Part shown: one piece after another, positions 25,734 to 34,390 of the stretch
How positions within the stretch are numbered: the first letter of the stretch is position 1
Layout: each line of letters begins with the position of its first letter
From: Bacteroidales bacterium
GTDB taxonomy: Bacteria > Bacteroidota > Bacteroidia > Bacteroidales > VadinHA17
Assembly (NCBI GenBank): GCA_029210565.1
Contig: JARGFQ010000019.1
Coordinates: 1 to 59,505 of the forward strand
Reading direction: 5' to 3'
DNA length: 59,505 nucleotides
Notes under the pieces: generated by a model
The model's input: only the letters and a program-made list of their open reading frames with translations
The model's database searches: none
What the model was told of the DNA's origin: nothing
Made by a program: the position numbers and the translations under genes

Positions 25734-28700
25734 TTATTTCTTTAAGATGAAATCCAGTATCTGTTTCATGAGCCTGTCCCTCTCTTCCTGCGAAGTTACA
25801 GTCTCAAACGGAAATCCGGTGACCACGCTCCTCACTTCTCCCCTGTGCATGACGGCAGCAGAGGTGTTGTTCTCCGAATAGCGAAATGCAGTATGGAATC
25901 TTTTGTCGGCCGGCTCAATGGCATCGGGTGATTCGGCGGCATAGATACCCGGTTCAGATCCTGTGTTGAATGAATATTTGCCCGTGAGGTCAGGCCCAGC
26001 GATATCGGTGGCATAGAATTCACCCGTTCTTACGGCGTGGCCGGTGCGCGGTTTGAAATGAAGGAGCTGCATCACCTTTGCCCTGACGGTACTGTCAGCC
26101 ACCATCATAAGGTCGGTGCCGATGTAGGCCCCGGAAATGAATAGTGGCATGGAAACCTCCGTGAGTCTCTCCAGGCTCCGGATGAACTCAGGAGTGTAGA
26201 TCTGAAACTCCTTCTTCTCCGGATCATAGGCTGAAGGTGTGCTCTTCTCTTCACCTAAGAGGAGGTCAACGGCAGAGTATGGTCTGAGATCGAATTCAGG
26301 ACTGTTGAACACCTCATCGCTGACGGAGATGAACGACTTGCCGGCAGCCATTATCGAGCTGCCGTGGATTGCAGTGAAGTCGAAGGTGTTCCCCGGGATG
26401 ATCTTTCCCTCACCATCGGACCACGATGCACCCCATCCCGCATTGTCATCATCGGTCCACGGCGACCTGCGGTTAAAGTCATACTGGTCGCCGATGTTCG
26501 ACAAATTGTAGCCGTCTGCCACCCCTCGGTCATCCCACCACGCGACGCCGGCCATACCGCCACGGTCGAACCACGAAGGGCCGGAGATACGGTCAAAGCC
26601 GTTGACGACAAGCACAGCCTCTGTAGAGTCCGCCATAAAGCCTGCCGAGAGCGTTTCTGAGGGGAAGCTCTCTCCCCCCTCATTAAGTGCAGTAACCCTG
26701 AACCGGTAGAGCATGTTGTATGAGGGTAGCTCGATATCAAGGGCCGTGCCGGTCACCTCCCTGCCGTTGTCAAAGCCGTTATCGCCGACAGCCATGTATA
26801 CTTTATATGAGAGCGGGTCAGCGGTCGACTCCAGAGGATCAGTTTCAGGCGTCCATCTCAGCCTGACACTCTTGCCATCGAGGGGAGCAAGCTCCATGTG
26901 CGAGACCGGCAGCGGATGAACGGTATACTCCGTCTCAGTGGCGGTGGCCAGGTAGCGGAGAATACCCTTGTAAACGGCACGGCTCACATGGAAGCGAAAG
27001 CGCGGGTCAAACCCGTAACGCTGGTCGGCAAGGTTCTGATGAGAGAGCAGTTCCAGAAGCATGGCGGGCACATCGGGCTTGCGTGCCTCGTAATAGGAGC
27101 GGTCCCACATGGCACGCCGGCTCCAGTCGGGATTGAAGAGAACATATATGTCCTCCACGATCTGGGTCTGAACGATATCAGTAAGGTCACGGCTGGCGAA
27201 ACGACTGGTGCCGTCAGGAAACCTGCCGTCATTGGTTGCCGTGGAATAGATACCCAGAGTGCCTATGATGGAATCATCGGGTGTGATGCCTGCATCAGTG
27301 TGAAATGCGAAGGAGAGGTCAACAGGGATGCCCATGCCGTTACCACCGGTACTGTCGGGCTTGCGGAGCAGGTAGTTCACCCATTCGGAACGCGACATGT
27401 AATCGTCATTGTAATCGTTTCTCCCGTGGTTAATGGTGTAAACCAGAGTGTCAGGCATACCTGCAAACTGAAGCCAGTAGCGGGCAGCTTCAAGATACCT
27501 CGGCTTACCACTCAGCTTCCATCTGTAGCTGACGGCAGAGGTGCGACTCTCGTCACCGGCAAGTTGGTCGCCGGCATTGAGCGACCGCTGGTTTTCTATC
27601 ACCGATGATGAGGGACGGCGGGCGACATTGCCCATGCCTCCTCCGAAGCGGACAGCATCAACGGCCACCGGAGAACCGTCGGCAGAGGTGATGGTGACAG
27701 AGCCCCTGTCGCGGTCAAGGCCCTTGTCTAAGATGAAGGAGCCGAGCCAGACCCAGGTGCCTCCCCCGACTGACTGATCGGCAACAAATTCGGTTACGCC
27801 GCCGGTGTGGTTGACCCTGACAAGCACCTTGCCCGCATTGTCTGTCAGGCGGGGCCAGGAGACCGTAACGCCATAAGATCCCTTTTCGGGTACCTCGGGA
27901 ACAAACAATGCCGAACCGTCACTGATGGTGACAGAGGTGCCCATGAGGAAAGGATTGTCACCGCTGAAGAGAGTATCCCTGAGCAGAAACCCCGGCCCGG
28001 CTTCCGCCGGAGGGTCGGAGACCTGTAATACAAACTCGGAGTTGCCTGTAGAGCCGTTGTTATCAACGATAACTTCATTTAGCTGGATATCCCTCTCGCG
28101 CGGCAGAAATACGTTCGCGCCTGAGTTCTCAAGCATGGGGACCAGGTAAGGAATGACATAGGCCATGACCGAAAGATCCTCCACACTGCCGAAGAGCTTC
28201 GCACGCTGCCACTCCCAGCGGTCCAGGGTCATATCAAAATAGTACCCGTGACTGTGCCACAGGGCAATATACCTGCCGTCAAGGCCTTCGGAAGACTCAG
28301 CCGATCCGATCCGTTGTACCAGCCGGGGCCTCGACCCCGGTGCGGGAGGGATCCTCCCGTTGTCACGGGGAAACTCATATCTGAAGTAGTTCGGTATAAG
28401 CTGCTCAAGAGGCTGCCCGCCGCACAGGACCGTGATGGCGTACCCGGAGAATCTCCTTCCCAGGCTCTCCCTGACAGAGTTCACCAGACGTGCATGCGAC
28501 TCTTCCCTGACCGGGTTCTGGGCTGCCTCAGCCGGCAGCCAGATGCTGACCTCCCTCTGCCCGTCATCAACACTCACGGAATCGATCTTCATCTCTTCCG
28601 GGAAAAGCCATTCGGGGAGGGGTGTGACCCACTCACTCAACCTTGATTCGGCCACCCGCTGCATCCTGCCGGGCTTCTGCCCCGACAGAGGCTGAAACAT

Positions 28701-28754
28701 ACCGGGGGCAATCAGGAAAAGGAGAAAGGAAAAGAGGAGATTGAACCTTCGCAT
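25734..28754 (-). CDS. Secreted amidase_3-like / golvesin-domain protein ('xanthan lyase' family)
   Basis: Secreted protein of 1006 residues (signal peptide MRRFNLLFSFLLFLIAPG). Bacteroidota relatives are often labelled xanthan lyase, but the core resembles N-acetylmuramoyl-L-alanine amidase_3. ALWHSHGYYFD (about 163) could supply the first zinc His, ENSGANVFLPRERD (about 208) resembles the LTRxxD segment, SFAFHTDAGITP (about 480) supplies the HxNAG-type His, and PAMLLELLSHQN (about 560) the final Glu. A golvesin/xanthan-lyase C-domain-like insert (about 245-375, YGVTVSW, WVWLGSFILDKG) splits it. An FN3 domain (about 600-690) and a long C-terminal part of unknown fold follow. It heads the eight-gene leftward run. 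Amidase activity is an inference from these motifs. Confidence 0.75.
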   Translation of the reverse strand: MRRFNLLFSFLLFLIAPGMFQPLSGQKPGRMQRVAESRLSEWVTPLPEWLFPEEMKIDSVSVDDGQREVSIWLPAEAAQNPVREESHARLVNSVRESLGRRFSGYAITVLCGGQPLEQLIPNYFRYEFPRDNGRIPPAPGSRPRLVQRIGSAESSEGLDGRYIALWHSHGYYFDMTLDRWEWQRAKLFGSVEDLSVMAYVIPYLVPMLENSGANVFLPRERDIQLNEVIVDNNGSTGNSEFVLQVSDPPAEAGPGFLLRDTLFSGDNPFLMGTSVTISDGSALFVPEVPEKGSYGVTVSWPRLTDNAGKVLVRVNHTGGVTEFVADQSVGGGTWVWLGSFILDKGLDRDRGSVTITSADGSPVAVDAVRFGGGMGNVARRPSSSVIENQRSLNAGDQLAGDESRTSAVSYRWKLSGKPRYLEAARYWLQFAGMPDTLVYTINHGRNDYNDDYMSRSEWVNYLLRKPDSTGGNGMGIPVDLSFAFHTDAGITPDDSIIGTLGIYSTATNDGRFPDGTSRFASRDLTDIVQTQIVEDIYVLFNPDWSRRAMWDRSYYEARKPDVPAMLLELLSHQNLADQRYGFDPRFRFHVSRAVYKGILRYLATATETEYTVHPLPVSHMELAPLDGKSVRLRWTPETDPLESTADPLSYKVYMAVGDNGFDNGREVTGTALDIELPSYNMLYRFRVTALNEGGESFPSETLSAGFMADSTEAVLVVNGFDRISGPSWFDRGGMAGVAWWDDRGVADGYNLSNIGDQYDFNRRSPWTDDDNAGWGASWSDGEGKIIPGNTFDFTAIHGSSIMAAGKSFISVSDEVFNSPEFDLRPYSAVDLLLGEEKSTPSAYDPEKKEFQIYTPEFIRSLERLTEVSMPLFISGAYIGTDLMMVADSTVRAKVMQLLHFKPRTGHAVRTGEFYATDIAGPDLTGKYSFNTGSEPGIYAAESPDAIEPADKRFHTAFRYSENNTSAAVMHRGEVRSVVTGFPFETVTSQEERDRLMKQILDFILKK

Positions 28755-28789
28755 CTCTGATATTTTTGCTTAAATTAGTAAATATGATT

Positions 28790-28866
28790 CAAAAATAGAA
28801 AGTTTTTATAAATGTGTCATACATCTGACAAAAATCTGTATATTTCGGTATATTTACATACATTTG
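28790..28866. promoter_or_regulatory. Divergent promoter region with palindromic operator candidate
   Basis: Minus-strand -7 candidate TATTTTTG (28790-28797) for the leftward run and plus-strand TACATTTG (28859-28866) for murK. Neither has a good -33. Between them lies TGTCATACATCTGACA (28815-28830), a TGTCA-N6-TGACA palindrome of the kind bound by FadR/FCD regulators, placed to control both directions. Confidence 0.5.
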
Positions 28867-28956
28867 TTTTCATATAAGAATTTAGTTTAATTGCCTGTAT
28901 TTGTCCGGCATCTGTAATAAACTCATTAACAAAGACATATTTATACTTCTCCTAAG

Positions 28957-29817
28957 ATGATACTGATCGCTGACAGTGGCTCCACAAAGACTGAATGGAG
29001 GGAGGTTGCAGAGACCGGTAACGGGAAGTCATACATATCTTCCGGTATAAATCCTTTTTTTGTTAACCGTGAGGATATAACCAGCACTCTTGAAAAGGAG
29101 ATACCTGATCTTGCAAAGGCGGGTGTAAGTAAGCTGTTTTTTTACTGTACCGGGGTCAGCAACGTCTCAAAGGTTGAGATAGTAAAGGGAGCCCTGACCT
29201 CTTTTTTCGGTATTAAGGACCTGTTTATCGGCAGTGACCTGCTGGGTGCAGCGCGGTCACTCTGCATGGATCAGCCCGGCATTGCATGCATAATTGGTAC
29301 AGGCTCCAACTCATGCTACTATGACGGCAGGAATATTGTCTCGAATGTCGCACCACTGGGTTATATTCTTGGTGACGAGGGAGGCGGTGCAGTTATCGGC
29401 AGGAAACTGGTATCAGGCATCCTGAAGAAACAGTTCCCGGATGAGGTAATAGATACCTTCTTTAAAGCTTATAACTATACTCCGGCTCAGATACTTGAGA
29501 GGGTGTACAACATGCCTTTCCCCAATAAATTTCTTGGTCAGTTTTCACGCTTCATCGCTGACAACATACATATACCGGAACTACAGGAGATCATAACATT
29601 AAGTTTTGATGAGTTCATAGTAAGGAATGTGCTATCCTATCCGGAGGCCAGGGATTATCCTGTCCATTTTACAGGCAGTATTGCATATCATTTCAGACCA
29701 TTCCTCGAGAAGCTGCTTATTGAGCACGGGTTGCAGCCGGGAATTTTCTCCCTCTCTCCGATGGACAACCTCGTTAAATATCATATCCAGAATCCAGATG
29801 TACCGAAGCACGAGTAA
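28957..29817 (+). CDS. murK: N-acetylmuramate/N-acetylglucosamine kinase (BadF/BadG family)
   Basis: ASKHA-fold sugar kinase of 286 residues: phosphate 1 loop LIADSGSTKTEWR (about 3-15), phosphate 2 loop IIGTGSNSCYYDG (about 111-123), and GYILGDEGGGAVIGRKL (about 134-150). This is the N-acetylglucosamine kinase / BadF type, to which the MurNAc kinase MurK of Tannerella forsythia belongs. The gene overlaps murQ by 20 bp, so its product most likely makes MurNAc-6-P for that etherase. GlcNAc may be a second substrate. A TACATTTG promoter element lies about 90 bp upstream. The gene symbol rests on context. Confidence 0.8.
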   Translation: MILIADSGSTKTEWREVAETGNGKSYISSGINPFFVNREDITSTLEKEIPDLAKAGVSKLFFYCTGVSNVSKVEIVKGALTSFFGIKDLFIGSDLLGAARSLCMDQPGIACIIGTGSNSCYYDGRNIVSNVAPLGYILGDEGGGAVIGRKLVSGILKKQFPDEVIDTFFKAYNYTPAQILERVYNMPFPNKFLGQFSRFIADNIHIPELQEIITLSFDEFIVRNVLSYPEARDYPVHFTGSIAYHFRPFLEKLLIEHGLQPGIFSLSPMDNLVKYHIQNPDVPKHE

Positions 29818-30652
29818 AGCAGGTCTTACAAGGCAGCAGCTCAGCATTACAGAGTCGCCCTCCAACTTTGAGGATCTTGACAAGATGACAGTCAATGAAT
29901 TGCTGACGAATATAAACCAGGAAGATGGAAAGGTACACCTGGCTGTCAGGGAAGCGATCCCGCAGATAGAGACTCTCATCAACCAGATCCACGGAAGGAT
30001 GCAAAAGGGCGGCAGGCTTTTCTATCTCGGGGCAGGCACCAGCGGCAGGCTGGGGGTTCTGGACGCCTCAGAGGTGCCTCCATCCTTCGGTGTGCCTGAT
30101 ACAGTGGTTATCGGACTGATAGCTGGAGGAGAGACCGCGCTGCGCAAGGCTGTGGAATCTGCAGAGGATGACCCCTCCAAAGCATGGAGCGAGCTGGAGA
30201 TTTTCAATATCAATACCAAGGATTCGGTTATCGGGATTGCTGCCTCCGGCACCACCCCATATGTTATCGGTGGGGTACAGAGAGCAAGGGAGAACGGCAT
30301 CCTGACCGGTTGCATCACATGCAACCCTGACAGCCCGATAGTGAAGGTCGCCGAGTACCCGGTGGTGGTGGTCGTAGGACCCGAGTTCGTTACAGGCAGC
30401 ACACGGCTGAAGGCAGGCACAGCACAGAAGATGGTGCTGAACATGATCACCACAACGCTCATGATCAAGCTGGGCCGGGTAAAGGGCAACAAGATGGTAA
30501 ACATGCAGCTCACCAATAAGAAGCTGATAGAGCGCGGCACCAGGATGATAGTTGAGGAACTTGACATCCAGAGAGAGGCAGCCCGCATACTGCTGATAGA
30601 GCAGGGATCGGTAAAAAAAGCCCTGGAGTTTTACAGGGAACACTATAAATAA
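29798..30652 (+). CDS. murQ: N-acetylmuramic acid 6-phosphate etherase
   Basis: Cleaves MurNAc-6-P to GlcNAc-6-P and D-lactate in the cytoplasm. The 284 residues from ATG 29798 have normal MurQ length; an upstream ATG in the same frame (29627) only adds residues that overlap the kinase gene. Diagnostic motifs: LSITESPSNFEDLDKMTVNEL near the N-terminus (quoted in part as ESPSNFEDLDKM), YLGAGTSGRLGVLDASEVPP (about 78-97) with the catalytic Glu, GIAASGTTPYV, GSTRLKAGTAQKMVLN (about 202-217), and LTNKKLIERGTRMI. The 20-bp overlap with the kinase gene shows a tight operon, followed by the regulator. Confidence 0.95.
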   Translation: MYRSTSKAGLTRQQLSITESPSNFEDLDKMTVNELLTNINQEDGKVHLAVREAIPQIETLINQIHGRMQKGGRLFYLGAGTSGRLGVLDASEVPPSFGVPDTVVIGLIAGGETALRKAVESAEDDPSKAWSELEIFNINTKDSVIGIAASGTTPYVIGGVQRARENGILTGCITCNPDSPIVKVAEYPVVVVVGPEFVTGSTRLKAGTAQKMVLNMITTTLMIKLGRVKGNKMVNMQLTNKKLIERGTRMIVEELDIQREAARILLIEQGSVKKALEFYREHYK

Positions 30653-30677
30653 ACGGATGACCGGGATAAATAACCAA

Positions 30678-30692
30678 TGTCCTGATCTGACA
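30678..30692. promoter_or_regulatory. Palindrome TGTCCTGATCTGACA before the regulator gene
   Basis: This 15-bp site shares TGTC...ATCTGACA with the 28815-28830 palindrome and lies 14 bp before the fadR-like start codon. It is a candidate autoregulatory operator. Confidence 0.45.
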
Positions 30693-30705
30693 AACAACCA
30701 CTGAC

Positions 30706-31431
30706 ATGGCAGAAGACGTCTTCAGTAAAATCGGCTCGGGACTCACTCTCAGCCAGAAAATAGAGAGGAGAATTGAAGAAGCTATCAGGCAGAAGAAGCT
30801 GCTGCCCGGATCAAAGCTTCCCACTGAAAAAGAGCTATGCGCCCAGTTTGCGGTGAGCCGCACCGCCCTCCGTGAGGCATTGCGCCGACTGAGTGCACGG
30901 GGACTGATTGATATCCGCAAGGGAAGCGGCATGTATATCACGGAGCTGAAGATAGAGGATGCGATCAACTCCCTCCATCTCTTCTATGACCTCAGGTTCA
31001 ACTCTGACCTGATACTGCAGATCATTGAGGTGCGCAGGCTCTTCGAGCCGGAGGTGGCCAGGCTGGCTGCACGAAACAGGAGTGACGAGGACATACGTAT
31101 CCTCCAGAAAAATCAGGCGGATCTTGAAAAATGCAATCCTGACAACACCCAGCTTGAGGTCGACCTTATCAACCGGTTCCATATGAACCTCTCAAAGGCA
31201 ACCGGAAACCCCATAGTCATAATCAGCCTGGAACCGGTCTATTCACTTCTCCCCCGCATGAGAAACCTCATCTACGGAAATATTGAAGGTGAGAAGGAGT
31301 ACACCATGAAGTACCAGAGAGAGCTCCTTGATGCCCTCAAGAAACAGGACAGTCAAACGGCTTATGAGGTCTCCGTAACCCTGCTTGAGCGCAATATGGA
31401 GATTTATAAAAAGTATTTCAAGGCAACCTGA
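30706..31431 (+). CDS. FadR-subfamily GntR transcription regulator
   Basis: DNA-binding regulator of 241 residues. An N-terminal winged helix (about 12-75) has the GntR signature LPTEKELCAQFAVSRTALRE and GLIDIRKGSGMYI, followed by an all-helical FCD ligand domain (about 95-235). In the FCD fold, acidic and His residues usually bind a metal and a small acid or sugar acid; here RFHMNLSKATGNP (about 163) is the typical central helix. It follows murQ by 53 bp, so the natural reading is control of the salvage genes by MurNAc-6-P, a muropeptide or D-lactate. FadR-family relatives such as LldR respond to lactate. The ligand is unknown. Confidence 0.9.
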   Translation: MAEDVFSKIGSGLTLSQKIERRIEEAIRQKKLLPGSKLPTEKELCAQFAVSRTALREALRRLSARGLIDIRKGSGMYITELKIEDAINSLHLFYDLRFNSDLILQIIEVRRLFEPEVARLAARNRSDEDIRILQKNQADLEKCNPDNTQLEVDLINRFHMNLSKATGNPIVIISLEPVYSLLPRMRNLIYGNIEGEKEYTMKYQRELLDALKKQDSQTAYEVSVTLLERNMEIYKKYFKAT

Positions 31432-31453
31432 CAATTCCCTCTTCCCTGCCTGC

Positions 31454-33079
31454 ATGCCCTTTAAGATCACACTGACCCTGATAATATCAGCTTTCATCAT
31501 GATGAAGGCTGCTGCCCAGGATCCGGTGCCTGAAGTCAAAGGCATCCATCAGGTTGAGAGTGAGTACTACGGGAGAATCTTTGATGCCAGTCGGCAGTTT
31601 GAGACTCCGACAGCGGAGGAGGCTCAATCCCGACCACGAAGTGCGTCGGGACAGCAGTTTGGGGCTCCGACAACGGAGGAGACTCAATCCCGTACACGAA
31701 GTGTCGGGACGGCCACCTACGCCAGGGCTTCGGCAGCTAATAGCAGTCCGCAGTCCGCTATAGGCGCCGGGGAGAAGCCTGCACCACTCAGCAGCCTGAA
31801 GAGCGTAGAGGAGGCCGTCATGGTCTTCGGATGGCATCCCTACTGGTCCGGGTCAACCGCCTACATCTATTACGACTATGACGTACTCACCCATATAGCC
31901 TACTTCAGTTACGAGGTGGACACAGCAACCGGAGGATATACAACACTGAGAGGGTGGGATACCACTCCCATAATCAGCTATGCACACGAGAGAGGCGTTA
32001 AGGTAATCCTCACCGTCACCAATTTCGGTTCTTCACGCAACACCGAACTGCTCACCGACACCGTCAAGCAATGGAATCTCATCGATAACCTGATCCAACA
32101 GCTTCAGTCGCGCAACGGTGACGGTGTCAATTTTGACTTTGAGAGCGTACCTTCTGCCCAGAAGGCAAATATGGTCAGCTTCTGCCGCAGGGCAGTAAGA
32201 GGCATCAAGGGGGCCCTGCCCTCCGCCGAGATCTCACTGGCCACACCGGCAGTGAACTGGTCTGATGGATGGGACCTTGCAGCCCTGGCCGGCATCTGCG
32301 ACTACCTTATAATGATGGGCTACAACTACTACTGGAGCGGATCTTCCACTGCCGGACCGGTATCACCCATATCAGGTGAGAACTACAACATCACCCGCAG
32401 CCTGAATGATGATTATATCGGCGACGGGGTGCCGCCCGGTAAACTGCTTCTGGGCGTACCATGGTACGGCTACGACTGGCCCGTGACCGGCAGCGACAGA
32501 AAAGCCCCGACGACAGGAACCGGAACATCACGACTCTACAACTCCGCCCTTAACCTGGCAGCCAATCACACGGTAATTTTTGATCAGACAACAGGCGTGC
32601 CATGGATAAGCTACCAGAGCTCCGGGCAGTGGCGGCAGATGTGGTACGACGACAGCCTCAGCCTCCAGATGAAGAACAACCTGGCCATGGACCTCAACCT
32701 GGCCGGAATAGGCATATGGGCCTTGAGCTATGAAGCGGGACGCGACGAACTGTGGAACGGCCTGAAAGCAGCCATAACAGGAACCTCCTCAGATGGTGGC
32801 ACCGTTTCACATGAGGAGGATCAGATCATCACCGTTACTCCGAACCCGGTAAGTGATATGGCCTTGATAGATTACTCCATTTTTCGCAGATCACGTGTCA
32901 TTTTGCAGGTCTACGGCAGCGACGGCAGACTGGTATCCACACTGGCAGACAGGATAATGGAGCCTGGAATTTACAGCGAAACACTTTATGCCGGGGACTA
33001 CGCCCCGGGAATATATTTTTGCCTGCTGCAGACCGAAAACGGGCGATCAGTATGTAAGTTTGCAGTTATAAAAAGATGA
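31454..33079 (+). CDS. GH18 (YaaH-like) glycoside hydrolase with T9SS tail
   Basis: Secreted chitinase-fold protein of 541 residues. ATG 31454 gives the signal peptide MPFKITLTLIISAFIMMKAAAQ; the upstream ATG at 31385 overlaps the regulator. After a repeat-bearing linker (about 45-90) comes the GH18 barrel (about 125-440): VFGWHPYWSG, then DGVNFDFESV (about 240), where the final catalytic Glu is kept but the usual DxDxE has Asn at its first Asp. The C-terminal 80 residues (TVTPNPVSDMALIDYSI ... APGIYFCLLQTENGRSV) form a Por-type T9SS sorting domain. It should therefore act on the surface or outside the cell, on chitin or peptidoglycan glycan. It overlaps the next gene by ATGA. Confidence 0.85.
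   Translation: MPFKITLTLIISAFIMMKAAAQDPVPEVKGIHQVESEYYGRIFDASRQFETPTAEEAQSRPRSASGQQFGAPTTEETQSRTRSVGTATYARASAANSSPQSAIGAGEKPAPLSSLKSVEEAVMVFGWHPYWSGSTAYIYYDYDVLTHIAYFSYEVDTATGGYTTLRGWDTTPIISYAHERGVKVILTVTNFGSSRNTELLTDTVKQWNLIDNLIQQLQSRNGDGVNFDFESVPSAQKANMVSFCRRAVRGIKGALPSAEISLATPAVNWSDGWDLAALAGICDYLIMMGYNYYWSGSSTAGPVSPISGENYNITRSLNDDYIGDGVPPGKLLLGVPWYGYDWPVTGSDRKAPTTGTGTSRLYNSALNLAANHTVIFDQTTGVPWISYQSSGQWRQMWYDDSLSLQMKNNLAMDLNLAGIGIWALSYEAGRDELWNGLKAAITGTSSDGGTVSHEEDQIITVTPNPVSDMALIDYSIFRRSRVILQVYGSDGRLVSTLADRIMEPGIYSETLYAGDYAPGIYFCLLQTENGRSVCKFAVIKR
31595..31713 (+). repeat. 60-bp direct repeat with palindromes inside the GH18 gene
   Basis: Two 60-bp copies (31595-31654 and 31655-31713) code for about 20 residues each. 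Each contains a TCCCG...CGGGA palindrome around ACGAAGTG. Similar palindromes occur outside genes at 23157-23172 and 48871-48891. Confidence 0.7.
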
Positions 33080-34344
33080 TGATGATGAATATAATGATGA
33101 AAATAATTGTGTTCGCTTTGTTGCTCGCCGGTCTGATGCAGAACCTCCACGCCCAGATGCAGACGGCAGTGGAAAGCATCAGAAACGACTTCAATATCAT
33201 GGGACTCTCCGTTGCCGTGGTCTGTGACGGGAAGCTCACCGGCACATGGCATGCCGGGCTCAGGGACTATGAAAGGAATCTGCCCGTTAACGAGAACACC
33301 AAATACCGCATCGCATCAATCTCAAAATTCGTCATGACCACCGCAATGATGAAGCTCTGTGACAGCAAAAGGCTGGATCTGGATGAGGATATAGGCACAT
33401 ACCTTGGATACCCCGTCAGAAACCCCAACCATCCCGACAAACCCATCACCGTCAGGATGCTGCTGCTGCATACAAGCTCCGTCAATGAGGGCAGCGGATA
33501 TGACCCGTTCCTCATGGATACCTATGACAATGTAAGCAACCCTTCCTCCTTTACTGAACTGCTGACGCCCGGAGGCAGTTACTACACTGAAGACATGTGG
33601 AGAAAAGAGGCGCCGGGAGAGTACCACTCCTACTGCAACGCCAACTTCGGGCTGGCAGGTACAATCATTGAGAGGATCACGGGTCAGAGGTTCGAAGATT
33701 TCATGCAACAGAACCTTTTTGTTCCTCTTGGCATAACAGGCTCCTACATCCCTGAGGGAGTTTCTGATATAAACAACCTGGCAGTTATCTACAGGTATAC
33801 TGACGGAGAATGGACTCCCCAGACAGACGACTTCAGGGGGGTGATGAGTTCACCGCGCGATTTTTCAGGGTACACAACAGGCGCCAACGGTGCAGTCTTC
33901 TCTCCCCAAGGCGGGCTCAGGATCTCCGCCGCAGAATTGGCACGGGTTATGATACTGCATCTCAACGGAGGCAGGTATGACGGGGAACGTATCGTCTCCC
34001 GGAAAAGCATCAGACTGATGCAGAGAGCCCAATGGACATACAAAGACACCAACGGCGAAGCAGAGGAGGCAAGGTCCTTCAGCCGGGGCCTAAGCGTACA
34101 CATACTGCCCGAACCGGCCCCCGATGAACCACTACCTGAGGGATTGCGGATGATAGGGCATACCGGTTCCGCATACGGATTGTATTCAGCTTTCTTTTTC
34201 GAACCCGCAGGAAAGTACGGTTTCATCCTTATTATGAACGGTATACGCGACGGAGCATTCAAAAAGCCCTCCCACTCCTTCTATGATTTTCAGGATGCAC
34301 TGCTAAAAGCTCTTCGAGAGAACTCCTTACTGCCATGCAAGTGA
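33076..34344 (+). CDS. Beta-lactamase-fold serine hydrolase, exported
   Basis: Class C beta-lactamase/DD-peptidase family protein of 422 residues. It opens with a Met-rich signal peptide (MMMMNIMMKIIVFALLLAGL ending ...LHAQ). The nucleophile motif SxxK is ASISKFVMT (about 77), the second motif YxN is YCNANFG (about 181), and the third is GHTGSAYG (about 360), where KTG is replaced by HTG as in many esterase-like members. It starts inside the stop of GH18 (ATGA overlap), so the two are translationally coupled. D-Ala-D-Ala or D-amino acid peptide hydrolysis fits the context, but many homologues are esterases. Confidence 0.8.
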   Translation: MMMMNIMMKIIVFALLLAGLMQNLHAQMQTAVESIRNDFNIMGLSVAVVCDGKLTGTWHAGLRDYERNLPVNENTKYRIASISKFVMTTAMMKLCDSKRLDLDEDIGTYLGYPVRNPNHPDKPITVRMLLLHTSSVNEGSGYDPFLMDTYDNVSNPSSFTELLTPGGSYYTEDMWRKEAPGEYHSYCNANFGLAGTIIERITGQRFEDFMQQNLFVPLGITGSYIPEGVSDINNLAVIYRYTDGEWTPQTDDFRGVMSSPRDFSGYTTGANGAVFSPQGGLRISAAELARVMILHLNGGRYDGERIVSRKSIRLMQRAQWTYKDTNGEAEEARSFSRGLSVHILPEPAPDEPLPEGLRMIGHTGSAYGLYSAFFFEPAGKYGFILIMNGIRDGAFKKPSHSFYDFQDALLKALRENSLLPCK

Positions 34345-34390
34345 TCAGGCTGGCGGAAATGAACAAACAGGATAAAAAGATACATCTACT

